Positions 1 through 10,484 of a stretch of 34,023 nucleotides of DNA are shown one piece after another. The stretch is taken from assembly GCA_903924955.1 (NCBI GenBank), contig CAIYDK010000151.1, positions 1-34,023 on the forward strand, in the 5' to 3' direction. Position numbers and translations under genes: made by a program. The notes under the pieces were generated by a model. That model was not told the DNA's origin. It did no database searches and saw nothing but the letters and a program-made list of their open reading frames with translations. The stretch comes from an uncultured beta proteobacterium (lineage in GTDB: Bacteria > Pseudomonadota > Gammaproteobacteria > Burkholderiales > Burkholderiaceae_C). The number at the start of each line of letters is the position of its first letter. The first letter of the stretch is position 1.

Positions 1-1042
1 CCTCCATGCGCTCGACCAGAAGGATGGCCAGCGAATAGGCTTCTTCTCCGGTGGAGCAACCGGTGGACCAGACCCGCACGGCAGTTCTGGCGGGCTTGTT
101 CGCAAACAGCTTGGGGATGATTTGCTCTTCCAGTACCTTAAACGCTTCGGGGTCACGAAAGAAGTTGGTGACACCAATCAGCAGGTCCCTAAACAAAGCC
201 TCTACCTCGGGGGGCGTTTGCTGGAGGTATTTGACGTAGCTATCTATGGTCTCGATCTGGTGCACCGCCATGCGTCGCTCGATGCGCCGGTAAATGGTGC
301 TGGGTTTGTATTGTGAAAAGTCGTGCCCGGTCTGGGCCCGTAGCAGCACAAAGATTTTTTTCAGAGCACCCTCGGTCCTGGGCGTGGCCGGCATGCCTGA
401 GCGGGGCAGTTTGCCAAAGGCGTGGGCTGCGTAGGCCATGAGCTGGGCCGGCATTTCAGCCGGGGGCAACTGGTAGTCCACCAGTCCGGTGGCAATGGCG
501 CTGTGCGGCATGCCATCAAACTCGCTGGATGCCGTGCTTTGCGCCATCGCCATGCCACCGGCATCCTTGATGGCGCGCACGCCCAGCGTGCCGTCACTGC
601 CGGTGCCCGAGAGCACGATGCCAATGGCATGCTCGCGCTGGTCATCGGCCAGGGACTGGAAGAAATAATCAATCGGCAGACGCTGCCCGCGCGGGGCCAC
701 CGGCTCCAGCAGGTGCAACGAGCCTTGCAAAAAGGCCATGTCGTAGTTGGGCGGGATGATGTAGGCGCAGTTGGGTTTGACCACCATGCCGTCTTCCACT
801 TCGAACACTTGCATACGGGTGTAGCGGCGAATCAGGTCGCTGAGGATGCTTTTGTGGTCGGGGGCGAGGTGCTGCACCAGCACAAAGGCCATGCCGGGGT
901 CAAAATCGGCGGGCATACCGGAGAAGAAGGCTTCAAAGGCGGCCAAACCACCCGCAGAGGCACCAATGCCGACGACGGGGAAGGTGCTGACATTAGCTTC
1001 CATGGGGTCGGAAGGCCTATTCTGGCTATTCACAACGTCCAT
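1..1042 (-). CDS. CheB-CheR fusion chemotaxis methylesterase/methyltransferase, partial
   Basis: This reading frame is open to the left edge, so only the first ~347 codons are visible and the ORF track misses it. Translating the minus strand gives an N-terminal CheB methylesterase domain with the nucleophile motif GASAGGL, the histidine region VQHLAPDH and the aspartate region GTGSDGTLG. A CheR methyltransferase domain follows, with YRRIERRM, TNFFRD and the SAM-binding stretch WSTGCSTGEEAYSLA. There is no receiver domain in front of CheB, as is usual for these CheB/CheR hybrids, which normally continue into PAS and kinase-like modules. The family adds and removes methyl groups on chemoreceptor glutamates. 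The ATG at 1042 gives the longest form; an in-frame ATG at 1003 (start of MEANVSTF) is equally possible, as neither has a clear ribosome site. No other chemotaxis gene is in view. Confidence 0.9.
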   Translation of the reverse strand, partial: MDVVNSQNRPSDPMEANVSTFPVVGIGASAGGLAAFEAFFSGMPADFDPGMAFVLVQHLAPDHKSILSDLIRRYTRMQVFEVEDGMVVKPNCAYIIPPNYDMAFLQGSLHLLEPVAPRGQRLPIDYFFQSLADDQREHAIGIVLSGTGSDGTLGVRAIKDAGGMAMAQSTASSEFDGMPHSAIATGLVDYQLPPAEMPAQLMAYAAHAFGKLPRSGMPATPRTEGALKKIFVLLRAQTGHDFSQYKPSTIYRRIERRMAVHQIETIDSYVKYLQQTPPEVEALFRDLLIGVTNFFRDPEAFKVLEEQIIPKLFANKPARTAVRVWSTGCSTGEEAYSLAILLVERME

Positions 1043-1157
1043 GATTGAAGGCGGGGTGTGCCCGCTTTTTGGTTCTTTTTTCAAGGTGATCCCTAGCCGA
1101 ATGTTCAATGCGCAATCAGTGGCGCGTACGCGGTTCGTCAAGTTTACGCCTTGCCGC

Positions 1158-3819
<2,662 letters not shown>

Positions 3820-3856
3820 CGGGCAGCGTTCATCAACCATTCAGAGGACCACCTCC

Positions 3857-4297
3857 ATGACATCAGCCCCCAGTCACCTCAAGCCCGCCGTGGCGGCTTC
3901 GCTCGCCGTCTGGCACGACATGCTGGCCCGGCGCGACCTCGCAAACCTGGCGTCCATCGTGCACCCGGACGCGGTGTTTCGCTCGCCCATGGCGATCCAC
4001 CCCTATCAGCCGGCAGCGGCGTTGATTCTGGTGCTGAGTACGGTGATTCAGGTGTTTGAAGACTTCACCTACCACCGCCAGCTGGCATCGGATGATGGCC
4101 TGAATGTGGTGCTGGAGTTCAGTGCCCGCGTGGGCGACAAGCAGCTCAAGGGCATCGACCTGGTGCGCTTTGACGAGGACGGCAAGATCGTCGAATTCGA
4201 AGTGATGGTGCGCCCGCTGAGCGGCCTGCAGGCGCTGGGTGCCGAGATGGGTGCGCGCCTGGCTGCGCACATGCCGGCGTTCAAGGTGAAGGGGTGA
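3857..4297 (+). CDS. SnoaL-like / NTF2-fold nuclear transport factor 2 family protein
   Basis: The 146-residue protein has the features of the NTF2-like alpha+beta barrel: an N-terminal helix with AVWHDMLARRDLANL, then a strand with HPDAVFRSP, and a late strand pair around DLVRFDEDGKIVEFEVMVRP. Members are small cone-shaped proteins that act as isomerases, hydrolases or ligand binders, and the exact role is not predictable here. The ATG at 3857 is chosen because AGAGGA lies eight bases upstream; the ORF-track start at 3740 would overlap fadH. It follows fadH by 37 bases on the same strand, so it probably works on the same substrate pathway under PadR control. It is convergent with the cytochrome gene, 20 bases apart. 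Confidence 0.8.
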   Translation: MTSAPSHLKPAVAASLAVWHDMLARRDLANLASIVHPDAVFRSPMAIHPYQPAAALILVLSTVIQVFEDFTYHRQLASDDGLNVVLEFSARVGDKQLKGIDLVRFDEDGKIVEFEVMVRPLSGLQALGAEMGARLAAHMPAFKVKG

Positions 4298-4317
4298 TGT
4301 CCCGTCAAATAGCGCAC

Positions 4318-5610
4318 CTATCGCCGGTCTGGCAAACTTTGCACATACGTTAGCGTGTCGACCACGTAGATGGAATCCAACTCGCGAAGGGCTGGCATTT
4401 TCTCGTCTGGATGGCCATTGAGCATCACATGCAAGGCGCCCCAGGGATTCGCACGGGTCAGAGCGCCTAGCGGGGCGGTAATGCTCTTGCCGTCTTTTCC
4501 GTGGCAACCTGCGCAGATCGTGTCATAGAACCCTGCTCCTTTTGCTGCATTCCCCCGTGCGCGCTGGCTTTGGCGGTCAATGCTGGCATCCATGTCGACC
4601 TGGCCAGCACTTACGAAGTTAGCCAAATCCTGAAGGTCGCGCTCTTTCAACACGGCCCCATACTGGTGGGTTGCGTTGCGCAGGATTGCTGTGATCTGTG
4701 CCGGGTTTGCGCCTGCCATTGCGCGGATGCCTTTAATTCCGGTGGCATTGCGGCCGTTCGCGTAGTTGCCCAAGTTGCCAAGGTAGTCAAAGCCATGGCA
4801 GGACTTGCAACGCCAAGTCATCTCCGCGTCATTGGCGAAATAGGCCGAGCGCGGATAGGCAGGGTGCGCGAGGGCTTGATGGTGCGCACCGGTCTCCGCT
4901 TGCCAGTTGTCGTACAGGCGACCTCCGCGTGCAATGGAGGTTGATGGGTTCGGTTCCGGCAGGGTCTGCAAGTAGGCCAGCATCCGGGTTGAAGTTTCAA
5001 TACCCAGCACGCGCAGGGCAGGCATATTCCCGCCTGGATGGCCGTTGAGGACTACATGAAGGATTTCGGTGGGTCGTTCGCGGGCAATGTCACCCAAGGC
5101 AAATATTTCACGCAGTCGAGCACCATCACGTCCGTGGCAGTTCGTGCAAATCGTGCCGTAGAGTTTTTCTGACGTCGCAGCACTATTTTTGACCTTGCGT
5201 GCTGAATCCGTCGCAGCCAGCATATCGACCTGGCCTTGGCTGACGAAGTTGGCCAAATCGATAAAGTCACCATCTGCAAGCAGGCCTTCGTACCGGTGCG
5301 TGGCGTTCTTCAGCACGTTGACTATGGCCGCCGGGTCTGCGCCTGCGCGCCCCTGGATGCCCACCATGCCGAATTTGCCCTTGTAGTCAAAACCGTGGCA
5401 TGTCGAACAGCGCCACGTATTGGAGGCCAGGACAGGTCCCTTGGCGGTGAATGCAGGATGTGCTGTACTGGGTAGACGGTCTTTCGTGACCCGACTCCAA
5501 TCGTCATAGAGTCGTCCGCCACGGGCAACGGACGCTTCATCGCCCGCTTGACTGTGTCCGCTTCCGATCAATACCAAGACCGCCATTGCGGTCAACGCCC
5601 AGTGGTTCAT
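4318..5610 (-). CDS. Tetrahaem c-type cytochrome made of two tandem dihaem units
   Basis: The 430-residue protein begins with a Sec signal peptide (hydrophobic AMAVLVLIGSGHSQA), so it is periplasmic. Four haem c attachment motifs are present: CSTCH, CTNCH, CKSCH and CAGCH. The protein is an internal duplication. Each half runs ARGGRLYD-W, then W-RC-xx-CHGFDYxG, ANPAQI/ADPAAI, NATH-Y, DLANFVS-GQVDM, then the second haem motif CxxCHG-DG, and finishes with LNGHP---MPALR. Paired cytochrome c units of this style serve as electron carriers or as subunits of periplasmic oxidoreductases; no partner enzyme is nearby, so the electron donor and acceptor are unknown. It has its own promoter (5657-5685). 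The ATG at 5610 starts the signal peptide and is preceded by a GGGGTG stretch. Confidence 0.88.
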   Translation of the reverse strand: MNHWALTAMAVLVLIGSGHSQAGDEASVARGGRLYDDWSRVTKDRLPSTAHPAFTAKGPVLASNTWRCSTCHGFDYKGKFGMVGIQGRAGADPAAIVNVLKNATHRYEGLLADGDFIDLANFVSQGQVDMLAATDSARKVKNSAATSEKLYGTICTNCHGRDGARLREIFALGDIARERPTEILHVVLNGHPGGNMPALRVLGIETSTRMLAYLQTLPEPNPSTSIARGGRLYDNWQAETGAHHQALAHPAYPRSAYFANDAEMTWRCKSCHGFDYLGNLGNYANGRNATGIKGIRAMAGANPAQITAILRNATHQYGAVLKERDLQDLANFVSAGQVDMDASIDRQSQRARGNAAKGAGFYDTICAGCHGKDGKSITAPLGALTRANPWGALHVMLNGHPDEKMPALRELDSIYVVDTLTYVQSLPDRR

Positions 5611-5626
5611 GGCAGCACCCCAAAAA

Positions 5627-5647
5627 AACCATTTTTAAAATATGGTT
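5627..5647. promoter_or_regulatory. AT-rich palindrome in the cytochrome leader
   Basis: AACCAT and ATGGTT form a 6-bp inverted repeat around a nine-base AT-only centre. It sits immediately after the predicted transcription start of the cytochrome gene. On the minus strand it is followed by a run of seven T, so it could act as a weak terminator or attenuator, or as a protein-binding site. Function is inferred only. Confidence 0.4.
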
Positions 5648-5841
5648 ATGCGGTGGGTTATAGGCTTCACACTTCGAATCTTCAAGGCGCTTGGGCTATA
5701 TATTTCCACCAGCCTGATGGCGTGCGACACATCGCCATCTGCCGCAATCTGGCTGTTGGCAAACAGTGCGCGGCCCACGACCCACAGCATGATTGCAACG
5801 TAGAGGCGCTACAGGGTCAGACGCAGGCCATGGCGGTTCAT
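5635..5841 (-). pseudogene. Decayed small gene overlapping the acyltransferase stop (amber codon, apparent internal deletion)
   Basis: An ATG at 5841 overlaps the acyltransferase TGA as ATGA, the usual mark of a coupled downstream gene. It reads MNRHGLRLTL, hits TAG at 5811-5809, and continues in the same frame as RLYVAIMLWVVGRALFANSQ and then IAADGDVSHAIRLVE before drifting into a tail that ends at TAA 5637-5635. The TAG would be CAG (Gln) with one change. The residues on both sides look like protein: a hydrophobic N-terminal helix, then a DGD---A-RLVE motif that I recall from the C-terminal part of ~150-residue SCP2-like hypothetical proteins. The piece is far too short for such a protein, suggesting loss of the middle and of the C-terminus. 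The tail after about 5700 is probably just the upstream region of the cytochrome, since it contains its promoter. The homology is from memory and unsearched. Confidence 0.5.
5657..5685 (-). promoter_or_regulatory. Candidate sigma-70 promoter of the tetrahaem cytochrome
   Basis: The minus strand shows -35 TTGAAG (5685-5680) and -10 TATAAC (5662-5657) at exactly 17 bp. Predicted start near 5650 gives a leader of about 40 bases. This is the best sigma-70-like match noticed upstream of any gene in the window. No FNR/Anr-type box (TTGAT-N4-ATCAA) was seen next to it. Confidence 0.6.
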
Positions 5842-6758
5842 GGTGCGTGCGGTTGGGGGCTGTTCGCGGTCTCCAGCAGAGTGGTGATTTGGGCGTCTTT
5901 TTCGCGCCAAAGCTGTTGCACCCATTGCGCGAAGGCTTCACGAAAAGCCGGGTCTTGCGCGTAATCGCCAGTCATGAGGTGGTTGGGTATCGGCAGACTG
6001 CGTACCCGCACCACGATGCGTCGCACCTTGCCCATCAAAAAGTCGGTGAATGTGGGCGCGCCTTCAGGATAGACGATGGTTACGTCCAGAATGGCCTGGA
6101 ACTTGTCGCCCATGGCGTTGAGCGCCAGAGCCATGCCGCCCGCCTTGGGCTTGAGCAGGTGGCGGTAGGGCGACTGCTGTCTGGCGTGCTTGCCTGCCGT
6201 AAAGCGGGTGCCTTCCAGAAAGTTCATGACGCTGGTGGGGATGAGGGCGTATTTGGCACAGGCTTTGCGGGTGGTTTCCTGGTCTTTGCCACGCATTTCG
6301 GGGTGTTTCTTGAGGTAGTCCTCGGTATGGCGGCGCATGAAGGGAAATTCAAGTGCCCACCACGCCAGACCCATCACCGGTACCCATATGAGCTGCTGCT
6401 TCAGGAAGAATTTAAGCAATGGAATGCGTCGGTTCAGCAGGTGCTGCAGTACCAGAATGTCCACCCACGACTGGTGGTTGCTGTTGACCATGTACCAGCT
6501 GTGCGCGTTCAGCCCTTCAATGCCCTGCACGTCCCAGGTGGTGCGCTGGGTCAGGCCCATCCAGGCGCTGTTGCCCCAGATCCAGGCTTCGGCAATGGAC
6601 AGGAGGATGGGGTCGATGGCCAGGCGCACCCCCTTGAAGGGCAGGATGAGCTTGAGCGAGGAGAAAAGCAACAGGATGGGTACCCAGAACAGCGCGTTAA
6701 TGACCATCAGCAGCGAAGCAATCAGGAAGACCAGAGGCGTGGGGAGAAAGTTGAGCAT
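5838..6758 (-). CDS. YihG-type 1-acyl-glycerol-3-phosphate acyltransferase family protein
   Basis: The 306-residue protein starts with two hydrophobic segments (about residues 5-40), consistent with an inner-membrane anchor. It then carries the acyltransferase motifs in order: NHQSWVD (the H-x4-D catalytic motif, near residue 95), FLEGTRFT (glycerol-phosphate binding) and VYPEG. It fits the subgroup of E. coli YihG/PRK14014, which transfers fatty acyl chains to lysophosphatidic acid or related acceptors in phospholipid synthesis. The ATG at 6758 has no evident Shine-Dalgarno sequence. Its stop codon overlaps, as ATGA, the start of a decayed reading frame, so it once probably led a two-gene unit. 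The acceptor substrate is inferred from the family. Confidence 0.87.
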   Translation of the reverse strand: MLNFLPTPLVFLIASLLMVINALFWVPILLLFSSLKLILPFKGVRLAIDPILLSIAEAWIWGNSAWMGLTQRTTWDVQGIEGLNAHSWYMVNSNHQSWVDILVLQHLLNRRIPLLKFFLKQQLIWVPVMGLAWWALEFPFMRRHTEDYLKKHPEMRGKDQETTRKACAKYALIPTSVMNFLEGTRFTAGKHARQQSPYRHLLKPKAGGMALALNAMGDKFQAILDVTIVYPEGAPTFTDFLMGKVRRIVVRVRSLPIPNHLMTGDYAQDPAFREAFAQWVQQLWREKDAQITTLLETANSPQPHAP

Positions 6759-6801
6759 GATGCTATGAATAGAGTAGCTGGTGACGCAGTGTTCACGGGG
6801 G

Positions 6802-8526
6802 CTATAGCCCTATTTTCTCATAGAAGCACAGGGTGTTGCGGCCCTTGGCTTTGGCATCGTACATGGCCTGGTCGGCCTGCTTGACAACGTCAACCGCTGT
6901 TACGGTGTGCCCCAGAAACACGGTGGCGCCAATGCTGGGGGTGATGGCGTGGGCCTTGTCTTGCAGCATAAAGACCGCGTTCAGGCTGGATAGTATTTTT
7001 TCGGCCACCGTGGTTGCATGCAATCGGGCGTGGTCGGCGCTGATGCTCAGGTTTTGAAGCAGCACCACAAATTCGTCACCACCCAGGCGGGCAACGGTGT
7101 CCACCTCCCGCACGCACTGCAGCAGGCGCAGGCCGACCTGTTGGAGCAGCAGGTCACCTGTGTCGTGGCCAAAGTTGTCGTTGAGTTGTTTGAATTTGTC
7201 CAGATCCAGAAAGAGCAGGGCGCCGTACTTCTTCTGGCGCTGGCTGGCCGACAGGGCGGTCTCCAGCCGGTCATTGAGCAGGCGCCGGTTGGGTAGTCCG
7301 GTGAGTGCGTCGTGAAAGGCCAGGTGCGCAACGGAGTTCAGTGTGGCTTTCAGGTCGGCCTGTGTTTTCAGTAGCTCGCCTTCAACTTCCTTGCGACTGG
7401 AAATGTTCATCAGGGTGCCGACCATGCGCACGGGATGGCCGTGCTGATCAAATTGCACAACCTTGCCACGGTTGCTCATCCATACCCAGTGGCCGTCGGA
7501 GTGGCGTGCGCGGTACTCCGCTTCGTAGGCGGACAAGTTGCCGCTCAAGTGGGCGCGCATGGCATCCAGCGTGCCGGGCAGGTCATCGGGGTGGATCAGG
7601 TGGCCCCAGGCACGGCCCTTGCTGCTGTCGTTGCGGTCGCGTCCCAGCATGGCACAGGATCGTTCATCCAGGAAATAGCCCTTTTCAATGGTCAGGTCAT
7701 GGTCCCACAGCCCCAGTTCAGCGCCCATGAGGGCCAGCTCCAGTTGCTCGGTGGTGTCGCGCAACTGGGCTTCAGCTTTCTTTCGTTCATGGATATCGCG
7801 GGCCATGCCCAGCACACCAATGGTCTGGTTGTTGGCGTCAATCATCGGCGTCTTGATGACTTCGTAGATGGTGGCGTCATCACTCAGCGGCGAATGCATG
7901 GGGCCTTCAAAGCGGAGGGTTCTGCCTGCCTCGATGGTCATCAGGTCGGTTTGGCAAAACGCGCTGGCTAAGTCATTGCCAAACCAGAAAACATCGGTGG
8001 TGCCGGTCACGCGCGAGGGCATGGTGCCCAGGTGGGCCGCGTAGGCGGCGTTGCACGCCAGGTGGATGCCATGGACGTCTTTTAGCCAAACCCGGTCGGG
8101 AATGGTCTCGAGCACATTGCGTAACAGGTTCTCGTTGTTTTGCAGTGATAAAGAGGCCTCGCGCTCCTGGGTAATGTCTTCTATGGTGCCTTCGATATAG
8201 AGCGTCTTGCCCGCATCGTCGCGCACCAGGTGGGCGTGCTCGCGCACCCAGATGCGTGCACCGGTTTTGAGGCGGTAGGTCTCCGACACAAAATCGGTGA
8301 CGTGGCCATTGGCTTCCAGCAGGGTGATGAACTGCTGGCGGCGCCCGGGCTGCACATACGATTCGGCTCCAATAACCTTGGCATCGGCCAGGCATTCGGC
8401 TTCACTGGCATAACCATTGATTCGCAGCAGGGCGGCGTTGAGCCGAACAATGGTGCCGTCCGCCGTCGACTGGTAGGCGCCAATGGGCAGCAGGTCAAAT
8501 AGTGTTGATAAATTGCGATTCGACAA
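6802..8526 (-). CDS. Diguanylate cyclase with three PAS domains
   Basis: The 574-residue protein has three PAS/PAC modules (about 5-120, 130-250 and 255-385) and a C-terminal GGDEF domain. The active site reads exactly GGDEF near residue 481. RxxD (REVD) lies five residues before it, an intact inhibitory I-site. The domain start FHDALTGLPNRRLL and LDLDKFKQLND are canonical, so it should make c-di-GMP and be product-inhibited. No membrane segment is seen, so the PAS domains probably sense a cytoplasmic signal. The start is TTG with only a weak AGG upstream. It begins nine bases after the aotP stop and in the same reading frame, so it is likely the last gene of the transporter operon and may depend on coupling to aotP. 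A palindrome GGGC-TATA-GCCC overlaps its stop codon but has no T run. Confidence 0.92.
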   Translation of the reverse strand: MSNRNLSTLFDLLPIGAYQSTADGTIVRLNAALLRINGYASEAECLADAKVIGAESYVQPGRRQQFITLLEANGHVTDFVSETYRLKTGARIWVREHAHLVRDDAGKTLYIEGTIEDITQEREASLSLQNNENLLRNVLETIPDRVWLKDVHGIHLACNAAYAAHLGTMPSRVTGTTDVFWFGNDLASAFCQTDLMTIEAGRTLRFEGPMHSPLSDDATIYEVIKTPMIDANNQTIGVLGMARDIHERKKAEAQLRDTTEQLELALMGAELGLWDHDLTIEKGYFLDERSCAMLGRDRNDSSKGRAWGHLIHPDDLPGTLDAMRAHLSGNLSAYEAEYRARHSDGHWVWMSNRGKVVQFDQHGHPVRMVGTLMNISSRKEVEGELLKTQADLKATLNSVAHLAFHDALTGLPNRRLLNDRLETALSASQRQKKYGALLFLDLDKFKQLNDNFGHDTGDLLLQQVGLRLLQCVREVDTVARLGGDEFVVLLQNLSISADHARLHATTVAEKILSSLNAVFMLQDKAHAITPSIGATVFLGHTVTAVDVVKQADQAMYDAKAKGRNTLCFYEKIGL

Positions 8527-8535
8527 GACCGCAGC

Positions 8536-9312
8536 CTATTTGAGATTACCGGAAAGAAATTGGGCCAATCGTTCGCTTTTGGGTTTGGCCAGTACCAGGG
8601 CGGGGTCGCCTTCTTCTTCAATGCGGCCCTTGTGGAGAAAAATCAGGTGCTTGGATACCTCACGGGCAAAGCCCATTTCGTGGGTCACGACCACCATGGT
8701 GCGCCCTTCCAGGGCCAGATTCTTCATGACTTTGAGCACCTCGGAGACGAGCTCCGGGTCCAGTGCGCTGGTGGGTTCGTCAAACAGCATGACCTCAGGC
8801 TCCACGGCCAGTGCCCTTGCTATGGCCACGCGCTGCTGCTGTCCTCCGCTCATGTGGGCCGGGTAGGTGTCCTCTACCCCGGAGAGGCCTACTTTGGTCA
8901 GGTACTTGCGAGCCGTCTCGACCGCTTGCTCTTTGGGAACACCCAGCACATGGACGGGTGTCTCGATGATGTTTTGCAGCACGGTCATGTGCGCCCAGAG
9001 GTTGAAGTGCTGAAACACCATCGCAAGCTTGGTACGCAGTCGCTGCAACTGTTTGGCGTCCACGGCATGCAACTCACCATTGGCCCCGGGTGCGAGCCTG
9101 AGCTCTTCACCGGCCACGCTGATGCGGCCTTCGTGCGGTTTTTCAAGCAGGTTGATGCAGCGCAAAAAAGTGCTTTTGCCGGAGCCTGAGCTGCCAATGA
9201 TGCTGATGACATCACCGGCATGCGCCGATAGCGAGACGCCCTTGAGCACTTCATTGCTGCCAAAGCGCTTGTGAATATTGTCGACTTGCAGTTTGAGTGA
9301 GGTGGCGGTCAT
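8536..9312 (-). CDS. aotP: Basic amino-acid ABC transporter ATP-binding protein (AotP/HisP type)
   Basis: The 258-residue ATPase has Walker [10 protein letters not shown] (residues 40-48), Q-loop region [14 protein letters not shown], signature [14 protein letters not shown], Walker [14 protein letters not shown] and the switch histidine in VVTHEMGFA. The insertion with [19 protein letters not shown] is characteristic of the HisP/ArtP/AotP polar amino-acid subgroup. It drives import through AotQ and AotM at the inner membrane. It lies 36 bases after aotO. The specificity for arginine/ornithine follows from gene order matching the Pseudomonas aot operon, not from the ATPase itself; histidine or lysine remain possible. 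It ends in TAG, with the diguanylate cyclase following in the same frame. Confidence 0.9.
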   Translation of the reverse strand: MTATSLKLQVDNIHKRFGSNEVLKGVSLSAHAGDVISIIGSSGSGKSTFLRCINLLEKPHEGRISVAGEELRLAPGANGELHAVDAKQLQRLRTKLAMVFQHFNLWAHMTVLQNIIETPVHVLGVPKEQAVETARKYLTKVGLSGVEDTYPAHMSGGQQQRVAIARALAVEPEVMLFDEPTSALDPELVSEVLKVMKNLALEGRTMVVVTHEMGFAREVSKHLIFLHKGRIEEEGDPALVLAKPKSERLAQFLSGNLK

Positions 9313-9348
9313 GGGCGCTTTGTTTGGAAGAGGTTCACAGTCAGGGTT

Positions 9349-10479
9349 TCAAGCGCCCAACAGGTTTCCGGTGCGAAATGGTTTGTCACCGGCGATTTTT
9401 CCCAACTCACCGCCGGCGCATACATACCGGTCACGGATTCGGGCATAGAAAACGCCCGCCACCCCGGCCAGCACGCGATGCGTTTGCTGTGCGATGGGGT
9501 CGATAATTTCGGCCACCAGGTCACCGACTTCGAGGGACTGTCCCGGCTCGGCGGCGAATACCACCAATCCGGGTACTGCGGCGGTCAAGGTCTCGGAACC
9601 CGCCAGCGGTGTGGCATGGCACAGTGGTGGAGGCAGGATGGGAAGGGCCGGGCAGCGCACTGCGCCGATATGTTGCAAGCTTGCAAGCAGGGCGCGGGCG
9701 TCGGTTTGTGCCAGGGCATGGCTGACCTCCGCTTCACCCCGCAATTCAATGGTGGCGCTGCAGCAAGCCTGGGGCACGGGGGCGTTGTGTCCAATAGCTT
9801 TCAGCGCCTGCGCCAATTGCCACCAGGCACCCGAAAGGCATTCATCAAAAGGGCCGCACCCCGAGTTGCGTGCCAGCAATATGGCACGACTGTCCAGCAG
9901 GCGGGCAACCGGCTCGAGTTGGGGCCAGCAGCTTTCTTCGGTGTAGAAATGCAATACGGACTCGCAATCGCAATGCAGGTCCAGCACGACGTCGGCATCA
10001 AAGGCCATTTGCAGCAAATTGCGCCGCAAGCACTGCAACTCGGTCGTGGGCGTCCAGGCCTGCAGGAAATCCGACATGGCCTTGCGTATGACGGCGACGT
10101 TGGCCTGCGGGTCATCACCCAGCAGAGCCTGAACCACCGGAAACACGGCCTTGGCCAGGTCCGGGTAGTGCCGGTTGAAATTCTCTGAACTGTCCAGCTC
10201 AAACCGCCCCATGGGTTTGTGGTCCAGACGCTGCGCCAGGCCAATGGGGTTGGCGACCGGGACCACAATGATTTCGCCGCAGATGTTGGCGTTGTCCTGT
10301 TCGGCTTGCAGCAGGGGCAGCAGGTGGTGTGCAACCAGCATACCGGGGATCTCTTCGGCGTGCAGGCTTGCCTGAATATAGACCTTGGGGCGTGCACCAG
10401 GCGTGCCGAAATGGAAGCTGCGTAGAAACTTCTGGCAACCCAGGCTGGGTGACATCAGGTGATGGTCCACTTGTTGCAT
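9349..10479 (-). CDS. aotO: AotO-like succinylglutamate desuccinylase/aspartoacylase (M14 deacylase) family protein
   Basis: The 376-residue protein belongs to the AstE/AspA zinc deacylase family: HAEEIPG gives the H-x-x-E zinc ligands near residue 55, LDLHCD the third ligand, and TIELRGEAEV a candidate catalytic glutamate. The C-terminal third looks like the beta-barrel found in this family. Relatives cleave N-acyl amino acids such as N-succinylglutamate or N-acetylaspartate, but AotO itself has no established reaction that I know. It sits between the permease and ATPase genes, the same slot as in the Pseudomonas aot operon. I prefer the ATG at 10479, five bases after the aotM stop, over the ORF-track start at 10554, which would overlap aotM by 70 bases. 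No strong ribosome site is visible for either. Confidence 0.82.
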   Translation of the reverse strand: MQQVDHHLMSPSLGCQKFLRSFHFGTPGARPKVYIQASLHAEEIPGMLVAHHLLPLLQAEQDNANICGEIIVVPVANPIGLAQRLDHKPMGRFELDSSENFNRHYPDLAKAVFPVVQALLGDDPQANVAVIRKAMSDFLQAWTPTTELQCLRRNLLQMAFDADVVLDLHCDCESVLHFYTEESCWPQLEPVARLLDSRAILLARNSGCGPFDECLSGAWWQLAQALKAIGHNAPVPQACCSATIELRGEAEVSHALAQTDARALLASLQHIGAVRCPALPILPPPLCHATPLAGSETLTAAVPGLVVFAAEPGQSLEVGDLVAEIIDPIAQQTHRVLAGVAGVFYARIRDRYVCAGGELGKIAGDKPFRTGNLLGA

Positions 10480-10484
10480 GGTGT

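Noticed and set aside
1051-1070. GCGGG-loop-CCCGC followed by TTTTT on plus, resembling an intrinsic terminator
   Set aside because: No plus-strand gene precedes it. It lies in the leader of the minus-strand cheBR gene, where a short GC hairpin may be incidental.
6799-6810. Palindrome GGGCTATAGCCC over the diguanylate cyclase stop codon
   Set aside because: Only a 4-bp stem with TATA loop and no T run; too weak to call a terminator, and too common in size.
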